Source: Candidatus Microthrix parvicella Bio17-1
GTDB taxonomy: Bacteria; Actinomycetota; Acidimicrobiia; Acidimicrobiales; Microtrichaceae
DNA length: 64,000 nt
Assembly: GCF_000299415.1 (NCBI RefSeq)
Contig: NZ_AMPG01000001.1
Location: 186,001-250,000, forward strand
Reading direction: 5' to 3'
Each line of letters opens with the position of its first letter. Position 1 is the stretch's first letter. Position numbers and translations under genes: made by a program. Under the pieces are notes generated by a model, which saw only the letters and a list, made by a program, of their open reading frames with translations, was not told where the DNA came from and made no database searches. Positions 9,305 to 17,965 of the stretch are shown here, piece by piece.

Positions 9305-9636
9305 CAGTCGACCGGTTCGAAGGCGAGAGGACGATGGAAACAGCTGCGCTCCCCCGTATGGCAGGCGACGCCCACCTGCTCGACCCGAAACAGCAATGCA
9401 TCGCCGTCGCAGTCGAGCGCCGCAGAGCGAACGTGCTGCACGTCCCCGGAGGTATCGCCCTTCCGCCAGCGTTCCTGACGCGACCGGGACCAGTACACCA
9501 TGCGACCGGTCTCCAAGGTCTCGGCCAGGGTGTCGCGGTTCATCCAGGCCACCATCAGCACGTCGCCGCATTCGTCGTCCACCACAACGGCGCAGATCAG
9601 GCCCTGCCCATCAAACTGAAGTTGATCAATATTCAC
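9304..9636 (-). CDS. hisI: Phosphoribosyl-AMP cyclohydrolase
   Basis: 110 aa, the monofunctional HisI size (no fused HisE). Family landmarks are [36 protein letters not shown], the metal-binding Asp motif DCDGDALLF and the Cys-containing [12 protein letters not shown]. It opens the adenine ring of phosphoribosyl-AMP in histidine biosynthesis, as a zinc-dependent cytosolic enzyme. The start ATG at 9636 overlaps the stop of the GroES-like gene (ATGA, 4 bases), and its own stop overlaps the trpE start, so three genes are translationally coupled. Confidence 0.94.
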   Translation of the reverse strand: MNIDQLQFDGQGLICAVVVDDECGDVLMVAWMNRDTLAETLETGRMVYWSRSRQERWRKGDTSGDVQHVRSAALDCDGDALLFRVEQVGVACHTGERSCFHRPLAFEPVD

Positions 9637-9995
9637 AGATAGAGCCCGGTGGAGTTCTCGGCCAGGCGTTGCGCGGCGACCGCGTGCACGTCGCGTTCCC
9701 TGAGGATGATGAAGGTCTCACCGCGCACCTCCACCTCGAAGACGTCCTCCGGGTTGAACAGCACCTGATCGCCATCCTTCACGCTGCGCACGTTGGGGCC
9801 CAACGCCCGAACCTCGGCCCAACTCAAGCGCTTGCCTCGCTCGGCGGTTGCGGGAATGAGGATGCCGCCGGTGGAGCGGCGTTCGCCCTCGGAGTCCGGC
9901 GCGACGAGCAGACGGTCGGCAAGCATCTTGATCGGCAGCGGCTCGCCGTCGTGATCGATGGGGCCGCTGGACGGGGAGGATTCTGAATCAGTCAT
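9633..9995 (-). CDS. GroES-like co-chaperonin family protein
   Basis: 120 aa from ATG 9995 (MTDSES...); a longer open frame to 10130 only shadows korB. The first 25 residues are acidic and Ser-rich; the rest has GroES fold landmarks: [36 protein letters not shown] and [32 protein letters not shown]. Canonical GroES is about 97 aa and pairs with GroEL, but no groEL is present and the mobile-loop sequence ([14 protein letters not shown]) is diverged. It sits between korB and hisI, sharing an ATGA overlap with hisI. It is either a second, specialised co-chaperonin or a GroES-fold protein with another job. Confidence 0.75.
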   Translation of the reverse strand: MTDSESSPSSGPIDHDGEPLPIKMLADRLLVAPDSEGERRSTGGILIPATAERGKRLSWAEVRALGPNVRSVKDGDQVLFNPEDVFEVEVRGETFIILRERDVHAVAAQRLAENSTGLYL

Positions 9996-10026
9996 GGGCA
10001 CCGGGCAACCTACTCGCCCGAAACCG

Positions 10027-11061
10027 TCAATCGACGGTCCACGTGGTCCCGGATGACAACAGCGCGGCGAGATCGTCGCGGCTACCGGGGCCATCAACCT
10101 GGGCGGTGTGATGCATCGGCATCGCCACATCGCGGAACACGCCCATGGGCGTGGGCTCGGAGGGCTCCGGCGCCATCAGCGCCAACGCCATCGCTGCGGT
10201 CGGACTGGCGCGGTGCTCGTCGTGCACGTACAGCGTGTCGGCCCCAACATCGGCCACCTCCACCACCCGGCCACCATCGAGGTCGACCTGCACCCCCGCG
10301 TGTCCATCCTCGCCGAAGGTGACGGCCTCACCGTGGACGAGGGGGATCAGCATCTCCTCACGCACCGATTTGCCGGTCACGTCGGTGAATGCACCATCGT
10401 TGAAGACGTTGCAGTTCTGCAACACCTCGACAAACGCCGCGCCCTGATGCGCGTGCGCCCTCGTGAAGATCTCCTGCATACCCAACCGATCCATGTCGTG
10501 GGTTCGAGCAACGAAGGTGGCGCCTGCGCCAAGCGCCACCACGAGCGGGTGAAGCGGGGCGTCCACCGAACCAAACGGCGTGCTCTTGGTGTGCTTGCCA
10601 ACCTCGGAGGTGGGCGAGTACTGGCCCTTGGTCAGGCCGTAGATCCGATTGTTGAACAACAGGATGGTCAGGTTGACGTTGCGACGCAACGCGTGCAGCA
10701 GATGGTTGCCGCCGATCGACAACAGGTCGCCATCACCGCCGACCACGAACACCGAGAGCTCGGGACGAGCCAAGGCCAGGCCGGTCGCCAGTGCGGGTGC
10801 CCGCCCATGAATCGAGTGAACCCCGTAGGTGTCCATGTAATACGGGAAGCGGGCTGCGCAACCGATGCCGGAGATCACCACGGTCTGCTCCCGGCGAATA
10901 CCCATGTCGGGCAGCGCCAACTGCATGGCGGCCAGGATGGAATAGTCCCCGCAGCCCGGGCACCAGCGCACCTCCTGGTCGGTCTGCCAATCGGTCCGGG
11001 TGGTTGTGGGAATCGGCACCCGCTGCTCTTCGGCACGTGGTTCAACCGTAACTGGGCTCAT
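10027..11061 (-). CDS. korB: 2-oxoacid:ferredoxin oxidoreductase, beta subunit
   Basis: 344 aa. The TPP-binding subunit of a 2-oxoglutarate (or related 2-oxoacid) ferredoxin oxidoreductase. It shows WCPGCGDYSILAAMQ near the N-terminus, SGIGCAARFPYYMDTYGVHS, the GRAPALATGLALA section and the TPP/Mg motif GDGDLLSIGGNHLLHALRRN with FNNRIYGLTKGQ. Together with the alpha subunit it decarboxylates the 2-oxoacid to acyl-CoA while reducing ferredoxin. Start ATG 11061 overlaps the korA stop (ATGA). KorAB replaces or supplements the 2-oxoglutarate dehydrogenase complex in many Actinobacteria. Confidence 0.92.
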   Translation of the reverse strand: MSPVTVEPRAEEQRVPIPTTTRTDWQTDQEVRWCPGCGDYSILAAMQLALPDMGIRREQTVVISGIGCAARFPYYMDTYGVHSIHGRAPALATGLALARPELSVFVVGGDGDLLSIGGNHLLHALRRNVNLTILLFNNRIYGLTKGQYSPTSEVGKHTKSTPFGSVDAPLHPLVVALGAGATFVARTHDMDRLGMQEIFTRAHAHQGAAFVEVLQNCNVFNDGAFTDVTGKSVREEMLIPLVHGEAVTFGEDGHAGVQVDLDGGRVVEVADVGADTLYVHDEHRASPTAAMALALMAPEPSEPTPMGVFRDVAMPMHHTAQVDGPGSRDDLAALLSSGTTWTVD

Positions 11062-12920
11062 CGCAGTACCTCCGAGATTCGAGCGGTGAGTTCGGCGGCC
11101 GAGAAGGGCTGTCCGGCCACTTTGGAGATTGAGTGGGCGTCTACGAGGAATTCGGCCCGCAGCAGTCGGGACAGCTGGCCGGAGTTCAGTTCGGGCACGA
11201 CGATGGTGGAATACCGCCCGAGCACCTCTCCGAGGTTCGCCGGAAACGGGTTGAGATGTCGCAGATGCACGTGAGCCACCTGATGGCCTGCGTTCTTCAG
11301 CCGGGCCATGGCGTGTGTGATGGCACCCCAGGTGGAGCCCCAGCCCACGATCAGCACGTCCGAATCCACCTTGCCGGACACCTCCACCAGAGGAATGTCC
11401 GCTGCGATACCCGCCACTTTTGCCGCGCGCAGGTCGGTCATGCGCTGGTGGTTGTCGGGGTCGTAGCTGATGTTGCCGGTGCCGTCGGCCTTCTCGATGC
11501 CGCCAATGCGGTGCTCCAGGCCTGGCGTGCCCGGCACCGCCCAGGGGCGGGCCAGCGTTTCGGGGTCACGTTCATAGGGCCAGAATTCCGCAGACCCGTC
11601 ACCGCGGTCATGGTTGAGTTCGGTCGTCTGCTCCACCGAGATGTCGGGAAGCGTGTCAACGTCCGGGACCAACCAGGGCTCGGACGAGTTGGCCAGGTAT
11701 CCGTCGCTGAGGAGGATCACCGGCGTGCGGTACTTCAACGCCAGTCGCGCAGCCTCAATGGCCACCTCGAAGCATTCGCTTGGGCGGGATGCGGCGATCA
11801 CCGGCAGAGGACTCTCGCCATGGCGTCCGTACATCGCCTGCATCAGATCGGACGCCTCGGTTTTGGTGGGGAGGCCGGTGGAGGGGCCACCGCGTTGGAT
11901 GTTGACCACCACCAGCGGGAGTTCCAGGGCATCGACGAGACCCAGCGCCTCGGCCTTCAGCGAGAGACCGGGACCCGACGTGGTGGTCATGGCCAGATGC
12001 CCGCCAAACGCGGCACCGATCGCTGCTGTGATGGCGGCGATCTCGTCCTCGGCTTGAAAGGTTCGAACCCCGGCGTCGGGGTGATGAGCCAACTCATGCA
12101 GGATCGCCGACGCCGGTGTGATCGGGTAGCTGCCGAGGAACACCGGCAGCCTCGCGCACACGCCGGCGGCGATCAGACCCCACGCCAATGCCGTGTTGCC
12201 ATCGACGGAGCGGTAGGTGCCCGGCGCCCGGACCGCCGGCGGAACAATCATCTGAACAGCCGCCAACTCGGCGGTTTCACCGAAGGCGTGGCCGGCGAAC
12301 AGCGCCTTGCGGTTGGCCTGGCGAACCGCATCGTCCTTCGCGAACTTCGAATCGATCCAGGCATTCACCGGCTCGGTGTCCCGGCTGTACATCCAGGAGA
12401 GGACGCCGAGCGCAAAGAAGTTCTTCGACCGGCCGGCGTGTCGGCCGGACACACCGGTGCCCTTGACCGCCGTTTTGGTCAGGCTGGTCATCGGCACATC
12501 GATCACGGCAAAGGCCTCGAGCTCGCCGGTCTCGCGCGGGTCGGCGTCGTAGCCGGCCTTGATCAGACTCCGCTCGTCGAATCCATCACCGTTGAGGATC
12601 AGCGTTCCGCCCTTCGCCAGGCGGGGCAACTCGCTGCGCAGCGCTGCCGGGTTCATGGCGACCAGCACAGCGGCATCGTCGCCAGGGGTGGTCACCTCCC
12701 GATCTGCGATGCGCACCTGAAACGCCGACACACCCGGAAGGGTGCCTGCCGGAGCACGAATCTCCGCAGGAAAGTCGGGCAGCGTGGCCAAGTCGTTGCC
12801 GGCAAGGGCCGCCAGCGCCGTGAAGCGATCCCCGGTGAGCTGCATGCCGTCGCCGGAGTCACCCGCCATTCGGATGGTGACGTCGTGGACGACCTGCGGT
12901 GTGGTCACTTCGACCGACAT
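11058..12920 (-). CDS. korA: 2-oxoacid:ferredoxin oxidoreductase, alpha subunit (gamma-alpha fusion)
   Basis: 620 aa from the ATG at 12920 (MSVEVTTPQ), with GGGGAA a few bases before it; an in-frame upstream ATG at 12941 is possible. The N-terminal gamma domain (about 10-190) shows IRMAGDSGDGMQLTGDRF and a P-loop-like nucleotide region. The alpha domain shows GNTALAWGLIAAG, FLGSYPITPASAILHELA, FQAEDEIAAITAAIGAAFGG, TTTSGPGLSLKAEALG and QRGGPSTGLPTKTEASDL. This is the standard two-subunit KorAB organisation. It is the first gene of korA-korB-groES-like-hisI-trpE, all joined by overlaps or gaps under 35 bp. The 123 bp between 12920 and the hisF stop (13044) is where a promoter for this operon would lie. 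Confidence 0.93.
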   Translation of the reverse strand: MSVEVTTPQVVHDVTIRMAGDSGDGMQLTGDRFTALAALAGNDLATLPDFPAEIRAPAGTLPGVSAFQVRIADREVTTPGDDAAVLVAMNPAALRSELPRLAKGGTLILNGDGFDERSLIKAGYDADPRETGELEAFAVIDVPMTSLTKTAVKGTGVSGRHAGRSKNFFALGVLSWMYSRDTEPVNAWIDSKFAKDDAVRQANRKALFAGHAFGETAELAAVQMIVPPAVRAPGTYRSVDGNTALAWGLIAAGVCARLPVFLGSYPITPASAILHELAHHPDAGVRTFQAEDEIAAITAAIGAAFGGHLAMTTTSGPGLSLKAEALGLVDALELPLVVVNIQRGGPSTGLPTKTEASDLMQAMYGRHGESPLPVIAASRPSECFEVAIEAARLALKYRTPVILLSDGYLANSSEPWLVPDVDTLPDISVEQTTELNHDRGDGSAEFWPYERDPETLARPWAVPGTPGLEHRIGGIEKADGTGNISYDPDNHQRMTDLRAAKVAGIAADIPLVEVSGKVDSDVLIVGWGSTWGAITHAMARLKNAGHQVAHVHLRHLNPFPANLGEVLGRYSTIVVPELNSGQLSRLLRAEFLVDAHSISKVAGQPFSAAELTARISEVLR

Positions 12921-13043
12921 ATGTTCCCCTTGAAGGTGCATTCCCTGTGAACGTACTGAGCTTGGGTCTACCCGTCGGCAGGTGTCCACGCCGAACGAGC
13001 GGTAGCGACCTGCAATTGAACGTACCACCGACCGCGCATGCGA

Positions 13044-13835
13044 TTAGGGAGCATCGCTCCCCGGAACGAGCGGCCCGGGGCGAACGTTGACGCCGGCTGT
13101 TTGAAGGTGCGCCTTTGCCTCTGCAACAGTGTGTTCACCGAAATGGAAGATCGACGCCGCCAGCACGGCTTCGGCGTGCCCGACGGTGATGCCCTCCGCC
13201 AGGTGTTCCAGCGTGCCGACCCCTCCGGATGCAATGACCGGAACGGTTACTGCGTCGGCAACCGCTGCGGTGAGCGGCAGGTCGAAGCCGTCCCTGGTGC
13301 CGTCGCGATCCATCGACGTCAACATGATCTCGCCGGCGCCCAGCGCCACCACCCGGTCGGCCCACTCCAGCGTGTCGAGTTCAGTCGGGGTGCGGCCCCC
13401 GTGGATGAACACTTGAAAGCCGCTTGGGGCGTCACCGCGTCGGGAGTCGATCGACACGACCACGCACTGGCTTCCAAACTCCGCGGCCAGTTCACCGATC
13501 AGTTCCGGACGCTGCACCGCAGCGGTGTTGATCGACACCTTGTCGGCACCGGCACGCAGCAGCCGCCGGGCGTCGGACACCGACCGGATACCCCCACCGA
13601 TCGTGAACGGAATGAACACCTGCTCGGCGGTGCGCTCAACAACGTCGACAATCGTGTCGCGGCCGTCGGAACTGGCCGTGATGTCAAGAAACACCAGTTC
13701 GTCAGCGCCCTCGGCGTCATAGCGGGCCGCCAACTCCACCGGATCTCCGGCGTCACGCAGTCCGACAAAGTTGACGCCCTTCACCACCCGGCCGGCATCG
13801 ACATCGAGGCAAGGAATTACACGCGCAACCTTCAC
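13044..13835 (-). CDS. hisF: Imidazole glycerol phosphate synthase, cyclase subunit
   Basis: 263 aa TIM barrel. [23 protein letters not shown] at the N-terminus carries the catalytic Asp at about 11 (the IPCLDV motif). Later strands show [62 protein letters not shown] with the second catalytic Asp, and [13 protein letters not shown]. It joins PRFAR-derived product with ammonia from HisH to give IGP and AICAR. The start overlaps the hisH stop by 4 bases. Confidence 0.96.
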   Translation of the reverse strand: MKVARVIPCLDVDAGRVVKGVNFVGLRDAGDPVELAARYDAEGADELVFLDITASSDGRDTIVDVVERTAEQVFIPFTIGGGIRSVSDARRLLRAGADKVSINTAAVQRPELIGELAAEFGSQCVVVSIDSRRGDAPSGFQVFIHGGRTPTELDTLEWADRVVALGAGEIMLTSMDRDGTRDGFDLPLTAAVADAVTVPVIASGGVGTLEHLAEGITVGHAEAVLAASIFHFGEHTVAEAKAHLQTAGVNVRPGPLVPGSDAP

Positions 13836-14458
13836 GACCCGCTCCCAACGTAGGCGACGAAGTTTTCGAGCAGCGCCAAACCGGCGTCACCAGACTTTTC
13901 AGGGTGGAACTGCACCGCCCACACGTTGTCGCGAGCCACCGCTGCGGTGACCGCACCCCCGTAGTCGCACGTGGCGATCACCTCGTCGCCCGACGGAGCC
14001 GCATAGGAATGCACGAAATACATCCAGGCCCCGTCGGCACCGGCGATCAGCGGATGGTTCTGCGACGAAACGCTCAAACGGTTCCACTGCATCTGCGGGC
14101 GCTTCACCGCGCCCTCGATCAGGCCCACGGTGCCTTCGAGGATGCCCAGGCCGGTGCGCCCGGGGGTTTCATCACTGGCCTCATAGAGCAACTGCATACC
14201 CACGCAGATCCCGAGGAACGGCCGACCCGACGCAGCGAAACTACGGGCGACGTCTGCCAGGCCGGAAGCATCCAGCGCATCCATGCAGGCTCCGAACGCT
14301 CCCACGCCAGGCAGCACGGCGGCGTCGGCGGCCTCGATCGCCTCCGGATCACCAACCAGCGCAGCGTCGGCACCAAGATGGAGGAGCGCCTTCTCTGCCG
14401 ACCGAAGGTTGCCGATGCCGTAGTCGATCACAGCGATTCGGGGGGGCGCGTCGGTCAC
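13832..14458 (-). CDS. hisH: Imidazole glycerol phosphate synthase, glutaminase subunit
   Basis: 208 aa class I glutamine amidotransferase. The nucleophile elbow is [11 protein letters not shown] (Cys85) and the His/Glu of the triad are in [12 protein letters not shown] near the C-terminus. [18 protein letters not shown] and [16 protein letters not shown] are typical. It supplies ammonia to HisF through the barrel. It overlaps both hisB (4 bases) and hisF (4 bases), so hisB-hisH-hisF are translationally coupled. Confidence 0.96.
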   Translation of the reverse strand: MTDAPPRIAVIDYGIGNLRSAEKALLHLGADAALVGDPEAIEAADAAVLPGVGAFGACMDALDASGLADVARSFAASGRPFLGICVGMQLLYEASDETPGRTGLGILEGTVGLIEGAVKRPQMQWNRLSVSSQNHPLIAGADGAWMYFVHSYAAPSGDEVIATCDYGGAVTAAVARDNVWAVQFHPEKSGDAGLALLENFVAYVGSGS

Positions 14459-15060
14459 AGGGTGCCCTTGGTGGAGGGGACGCCCACACCTTCCACCCGT
14501 ACCGCATCGCGCAGCGTGCGGGCCAGGCCCTTGAAGGTGGCCTCGATGATGTGGTGGGTGTTGGTGCCCCCCCGCTTGGTGACGTGCAGGGTGATGGCGG
14601 CCGAGGTGGCGAAGCTGACCAGAAAGTGCTCGGCCATCTCCGGATTGAACGGCGGACTTCCCAATGCCAGCACCTCGCCGAACGGCAGATCGACAACGAC
14701 GTACGGTCGACCCGAAAGATCGAGCGCCACTTCGATCAGCGCCTCGTCGAGTGGGTAAAGCCCGCTGGCAAACCGACGAACGCCCGCCTTGTCGCCCACG
14801 GCCTCACGGAAGGCCTCTCCCACTGCGATGCCAACATCCTCCACCGTGTGATGTCCGTCGACGTGCAGGTCGCCCGTGGCACTGACGGTCAGGTCAAAGC
14901 CGCCGTGTCGACCGATCTGATCGAGCATGTGGTCGAAGAACGGCAACCCCGTGGATACATCGGCCGTGCCCGAACCGTCGAGGTCGATCGACACCGAGAT
15001 GTCGGTCTCGGCGGTGGTCCGCTGCACCGTGCCACGTCGAAGAGCCGCTTGGTCGTTCAT
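14455..15060 (-). CDS. hisB: Imidazoleglycerol-phosphate dehydratase
   Basis: 201 aa, the monofunctional size. ATG 15060 (MNDQAALRRG) is chosen because the open frame upstream of it has no HisB similarity and runs under the divergent cupredoxin gene. Metal-binding His motifs of the family are present: GLPFFDHMLDQIGRHGGFDL, DGHHTVEDVGIAVGEAF and, later, GTNTHHIIEATFKGLARTL. It dehydrates IGP to imidazole acetol phosphate using manganese. It heads hisBHF and is divergent from the cupredoxin lipoprotein gene, with about 105 bp between the starts. Confidence 0.95.
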   Translation of the reverse strand: MNDQAALRRGTVQRTTAETDISVSIDLDGSGTADVSTGLPFFDHMLDQIGRHGGFDLTVSATGDLHVDGHHTVEDVGIAVGEAFREAVGDKAGVRRFASGLYPLDEALIEVALDLSGRPYVVVDLPFGEVLALGSPPFNPEMAEHFLVSFATSAAITLHVTKRGGTNTHHIIEATFKGLARTLRDAVRVEGVGVPSTKGTL

Positions 15061-15165
15061 GGTTCCAGTCTGCCCGTCACGAGCCTCCAGGTGGAACTTG
15101 AATCCGGATTCGGGGCATGATGTTTCCCGCCGTTGGACATGGCGTGACACGAGGGGAACAGCACA

Positions 15166-15612
15166 ATGACACCCATTCGAGGTTCGCTTCGACGACGGCT
15201 CGTTCGGGTCGTGGTGCTCACCGGCCTGGTGGTGGCCACCACCGCATGCGCCGACAAGGACACGGTGGCCGATGCGCCCGAAATTCCCGGCCCGGCCTAC
15301 AGCGGCACCGTGCGGGTCTCCGCATTGGACAACATCTACCGGCCCGAAGCGCTCAAGGTGGTCACCGACACCGAGGTGGTGTGGAGCAACGACGGCCGAA
15401 ACGACCACAACGTGATCCCCAACGAGTCCAAGGACGACTTCGGGGTGGAGACAGCCGACTTTGCTCCCGGCAAGGAACACTCGGCCACCTTCGGTACGCC
15501 GGGGACCTACCGCTACTTCTGTTCGCTCCACGCCACCGCCACCGCAGGATCGATGCGGGGCTCCGTGGTGGTGCTGGACGCCGACTCGGCCACCGACGTG
15601 GTCGAGGGCTGA
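15166..15612 (+). CDS. Cupredoxin (plastocyanin-like) lipoprotein
   Basis: 148 aa. An Arg-rich N-terminus, hydrophobic stretch and lipobox ATTAC (Cys about 29) mark it as a lipoprotein anchored outside the membrane. The mature part is one blue-copper domain: a first His in NDHNVIPNES, then YRYFCSLHATATAGSMRGSV giving Cys, His and a Met-type axial ligand. It should carry electrons or copper at the cell surface. The ligand spacing resembles the third domain of the NirK encoded at 6077-7597. It is the first of three same-strand exported-protein genes interrupting the minus-strand his genes. Confidence 0.85.
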   Translation: MTPIRGSLRRRLVRVVVLTGLVVATTACADKDTVADAPEIPGPAYSGTVRVSALDNIYRPEALKVVTDTEVVWSNDGRNDHNVIPNESKDDFGVETADFAPGKEHSATFGTPGTYRYFCSLHATATAGSMRGSVVVLDADSATDVVEG

Positions 15613-15655
15613 CCCACTTCAAGCTCGTCATCAATCGAATCATCCAGGGGGAACC

Positions 15656-17083
15656 ATGAAAAATTCACGAACGCTCGCCAGGCTGTTGGGGGTGATGCTC
15701 GCACTCGTGCTGGTGGGGTCGTCGTGTTCGGGCGACTCCAAGGACGCTGCCTCCAAGGACGGGGGTTCCGAGGCAGCAGGCGATCAAGGTGCGTCCGGCA
15801 ACACGATCAGCGTGCCCGACGATCAACCGACGATTCAGAAGGCCGTCGATGCCGCCAAGCCGGGCGATCTGATCATGGTGGCCGCCGGGACCTACAAGGA
15901 GGCGGTCGACGTCGAAACCGACCGCCTCACCATCCGCGGCGCCGATCGCAACACCACCATCCTCGACGGCGGATTCAAGTTGGAGAACGGCATCCGCGTG
16001 CTGTCCGCCAAGGGTGTCGCCATCGAGAACATGACCGCCCGCAACTACACCACCAACGGCTTCTTTTGGACCGGTGTCGACGGCTACCGCGGCAGCTACC
16101 TCACCGCCTACCGCAACGGCGACTACGGCGTGTATGCGTTCGACTCGGTGAACGGCCTGGTGGAGCACAGCTACGGCTCGGGCAGCCCGGACGCAGGCCT
16201 GTACATCGGCCAGTGCTATCCCTGCAACGCCGTGATCGACGACTTCGTCTCCGAGAACAACGGCCTCGGCTACTCGGGCACCAACTCGGGCGGCAACCTG
16301 ACGATCATCAACTCCACGTTCCGCAACAACCGGGCCGGCATCGTGCCCAACTCCGGCAGCTACGAGTTGTGCTACCCCGAGCGGGAGACCCAGGTCGTCG
16401 GCAACCTCATCTACTCCAACAACAACGGTGACACCCCGGCAATCGATGTGGCCCTGCTGGCAATGGGCAATGGCATCGTGGTTCCCGGTGGGGTTCGCAA
16501 CACCATCGAACGCAACCGGGTGTGGGACCACACGCGCACCGGCATCGGGTTGGTGCCGTTCCTGGAGGAGGATGCCAACGACAACCTGCCAACCGAGGCC
16601 GATTGGGACATCGACTGCGCCGAGCAGAAGGCCAAGCCGGCAACCGCACCCGAGGACATCGAGAACCCGCTGCTCTGGAATCCGCAGCAGAACATCGTGC
16701 GCGACAACGTGGTCTCCGATTCGAGGCTCGCCGACCTGGGCATCGGTTCGGTCGGCACCGACCTGTCCGACCTCGGCAACTGCTGGTCCGACAACGAGGC
16801 CACCAGCACCCGCCCGAAGAACCTCCAGGCGCTGGCACCGTGCGATGGCGACAAGGTGGGCGAGGTGGCCGCCGAGGGCTGGGACGTCGACGAGTTGAAC
16901 GTGGCCAGCTGGCTGGCCGAGCAGGACGATCAGCCCAAACCCAAGGACTACAAGACCACGCCCGAGCCACCCGCTCAGGAGAACATGCCCGACGCGGCGA
17001 CGGCACCCGCCGAACCGGCCACCAACATGCCGCCGAAGGTTGACTTGGACGCCATCAAGGTTCCGGAGAAGCCCGCTTCGTGA
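15656..17083 (+). CDS. Right-handed parallel beta-helix (NosD-like) lipoprotein
   Basis: 475 aa from ATG 15656, preceded by AGGGGGAA; lipobox GSSC near residue 23. After a short Ser/Asp/Lys linker comes a PbH1-type repeat protein: SVPDDQPTIQKAVDAAKPGD, GTYKEAVDV, TIRGADRNTTILDGG, then a ladder of short Asn/Gly-rich rungs (NGIRVLSAKG, NLTIINSTFRNNRAG, NTIERNRVWDH). Several Cys pairs (CYPCN, LCYPE, DIDCAE) could form disulfides. Such beta-helices bind or cleave polysaccharide (pectate-lyase fold) or, as NosD/CASH proteins, assist copper-site assembly. The adjacent cupredoxin makes a copper link plausible but unproven. The C-terminal 60 residues are Pro/Ala/Glu-rich and low in complexity. Confidence 0.78.
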   Translation: MKNSRTLARLLGVMLALVLVGSSCSGDSKDAASKDGGSEAAGDQGASGNTISVPDDQPTIQKAVDAAKPGDLIMVAAGTYKEAVDVETDRLTIRGADRNTTILDGGFKLENGIRVLSAKGVAIENMTARNYTTNGFFWTGVDGYRGSYLTAYRNGDYGVYAFDSVNGLVEHSYGSGSPDAGLYIGQCYPCNAVIDDFVSENNGLGYSGTNSGGNLTIINSTFRNNRAGIVPNSGSYELCYPERETQVVGNLIYSNNNGDTPAIDVALLAMGNGIVVPGGVRNTIERNRVWDHTRTGIGLVPFLEEDANDNLPTEADWDIDCAEQKAKPATAPEDIENPLLWNPQQNIVRDNVVSDSRLADLGIGSVGTDLSDLGNCWSDNEATSTRPKNLQALAPCDGDKVGEVAAEGWDVDELNVASWLAEQDDQPKPKDYKTTPEPPAQENMPDAATAPAEPATNMPPKVDLDAIKVPEKPAS

Positions 17084-17964
17084 AACGATCGGGTCGCCTG
17101 GCGCTCTGTGCCCTGTTGTTGGTCGCCGCGTCGTGCGGCGGCGACCAGCCGAAGGCTGCACCCGCCGATTCAGCCCTCCGGACGGTAGCGCTGGCCAAGC
17201 GCACCGGCCCACAGGGTCGGGTTCCCCAGTTTCTGGTCGAGTGCCAATTCAGCCACTTCGCACCCGATGACCCGATCGTGTGGCCCAACCAGCCGGGACG
17301 ATCCCACAGCCACACGTTCGTTGGCAACGACTCCACCGACGCCGCCTCCACGGTGGCGTCGCTGGACCGGGCGGGCACCACCTGCAAAAACCAGTTGGAC
17401 CGTGCCGCCTATTGGGCGCCGACCCTGTACGACCATCGCAAGCCGGTCGTGCCCGACAAGGCCGACGCCTACTACCGGCCGGGACCGATGGTGGATCCGA
17501 CCACCATCAAGACCTACCCGCACGGCCTGAAAATCGTGTCCGGAGATCACACCAGAAGCGCTCAGCCACCCGAGGTGGCCCGCTGGAGCTGCGGCACCAG
17601 CGGGGAACGCCGAGCGACTGCGCCCGAGTGCCCCAAGGGGCGAAACCTGCGTCTTGAGGTGGTCTTTCCCGACTGCTGGAACGGCGTCGACACCGACTCG
17701 GCCGACCACCGCAGCCATATGGCCCGATCCGTGGAAGGCGTCTGCCCCCAAGCTCATCCTGTGCCGGTGCCACAGTTGATGCTGGCCTACACCTACCCGA
17801 TCTCCGGGCCCGGACATGACCTGCTGTTGGCCTCTGGAACCACCGGATCCGCCCACGCCGACTTCTTCAATGCCTGGGATCCCGACACGCTTGCCGGCGA
17901 GATCACCTCGTGTCTCCACCGCGAGGTGATCTGCGGGGTGGCGTCGAACCGACCCACTTCCTGA
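17080..17964 (+). CDS. DUF1996-family lipoprotein
   Basis: 294 aa. GTG start at 17080 overlaps the previous stop (GTGA). A signal peptide ends in lipobox VAASC (about 18-22). The body matches DUF1996: FLVECQFSHFAPDDPIVWP, PGRSHSHTFVGN with paired His, YWAPTLYDHRKPV, then LEVVFPDCWNG, DHRSHMAR, PQLMLAYTYPI and SAHADFFNAWD. The family occurs in secreted fungal and actinobacterial proteins and has no established function. The conserved His-rich motifs suggest metal or carbohydrate binding. It is translationally coupled to the beta-helix gene and exported to the same place. Confidence 0.82.
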   Translation: MKRSGRLALCALLLVAASCGGDQPKAAPADSALRTVALAKRTGPQGRVPQFLVECQFSHFAPDDPIVWPNQPGRSHSHTFVGNDSTDAASTVASLDRAGTTCKNQLDRAAYWAPTLYDHRKPVVPDKADAYYRPGPMVDPTTIKTYPHGLKIVSGDHTRSAQPPEVARWSCGTSGERRATAPECPKGRNLRLEVVFPDCWNGVDTDSADHRSHMARSVEGVCPQAHPVPVPQLMLAYTYPISGPGHDLLLASGTTGSAHADFFNAWDPDTLAGEITSCLHREVICGVASNRPTS

Positions 17965-17965
17965 C

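Noticed and set aside
11133-12950. 605-aa open frame opposite korA
   Set aside because: Antisense shadow of korA with His/Gly/Arg-biased composition and no recognisable domain.
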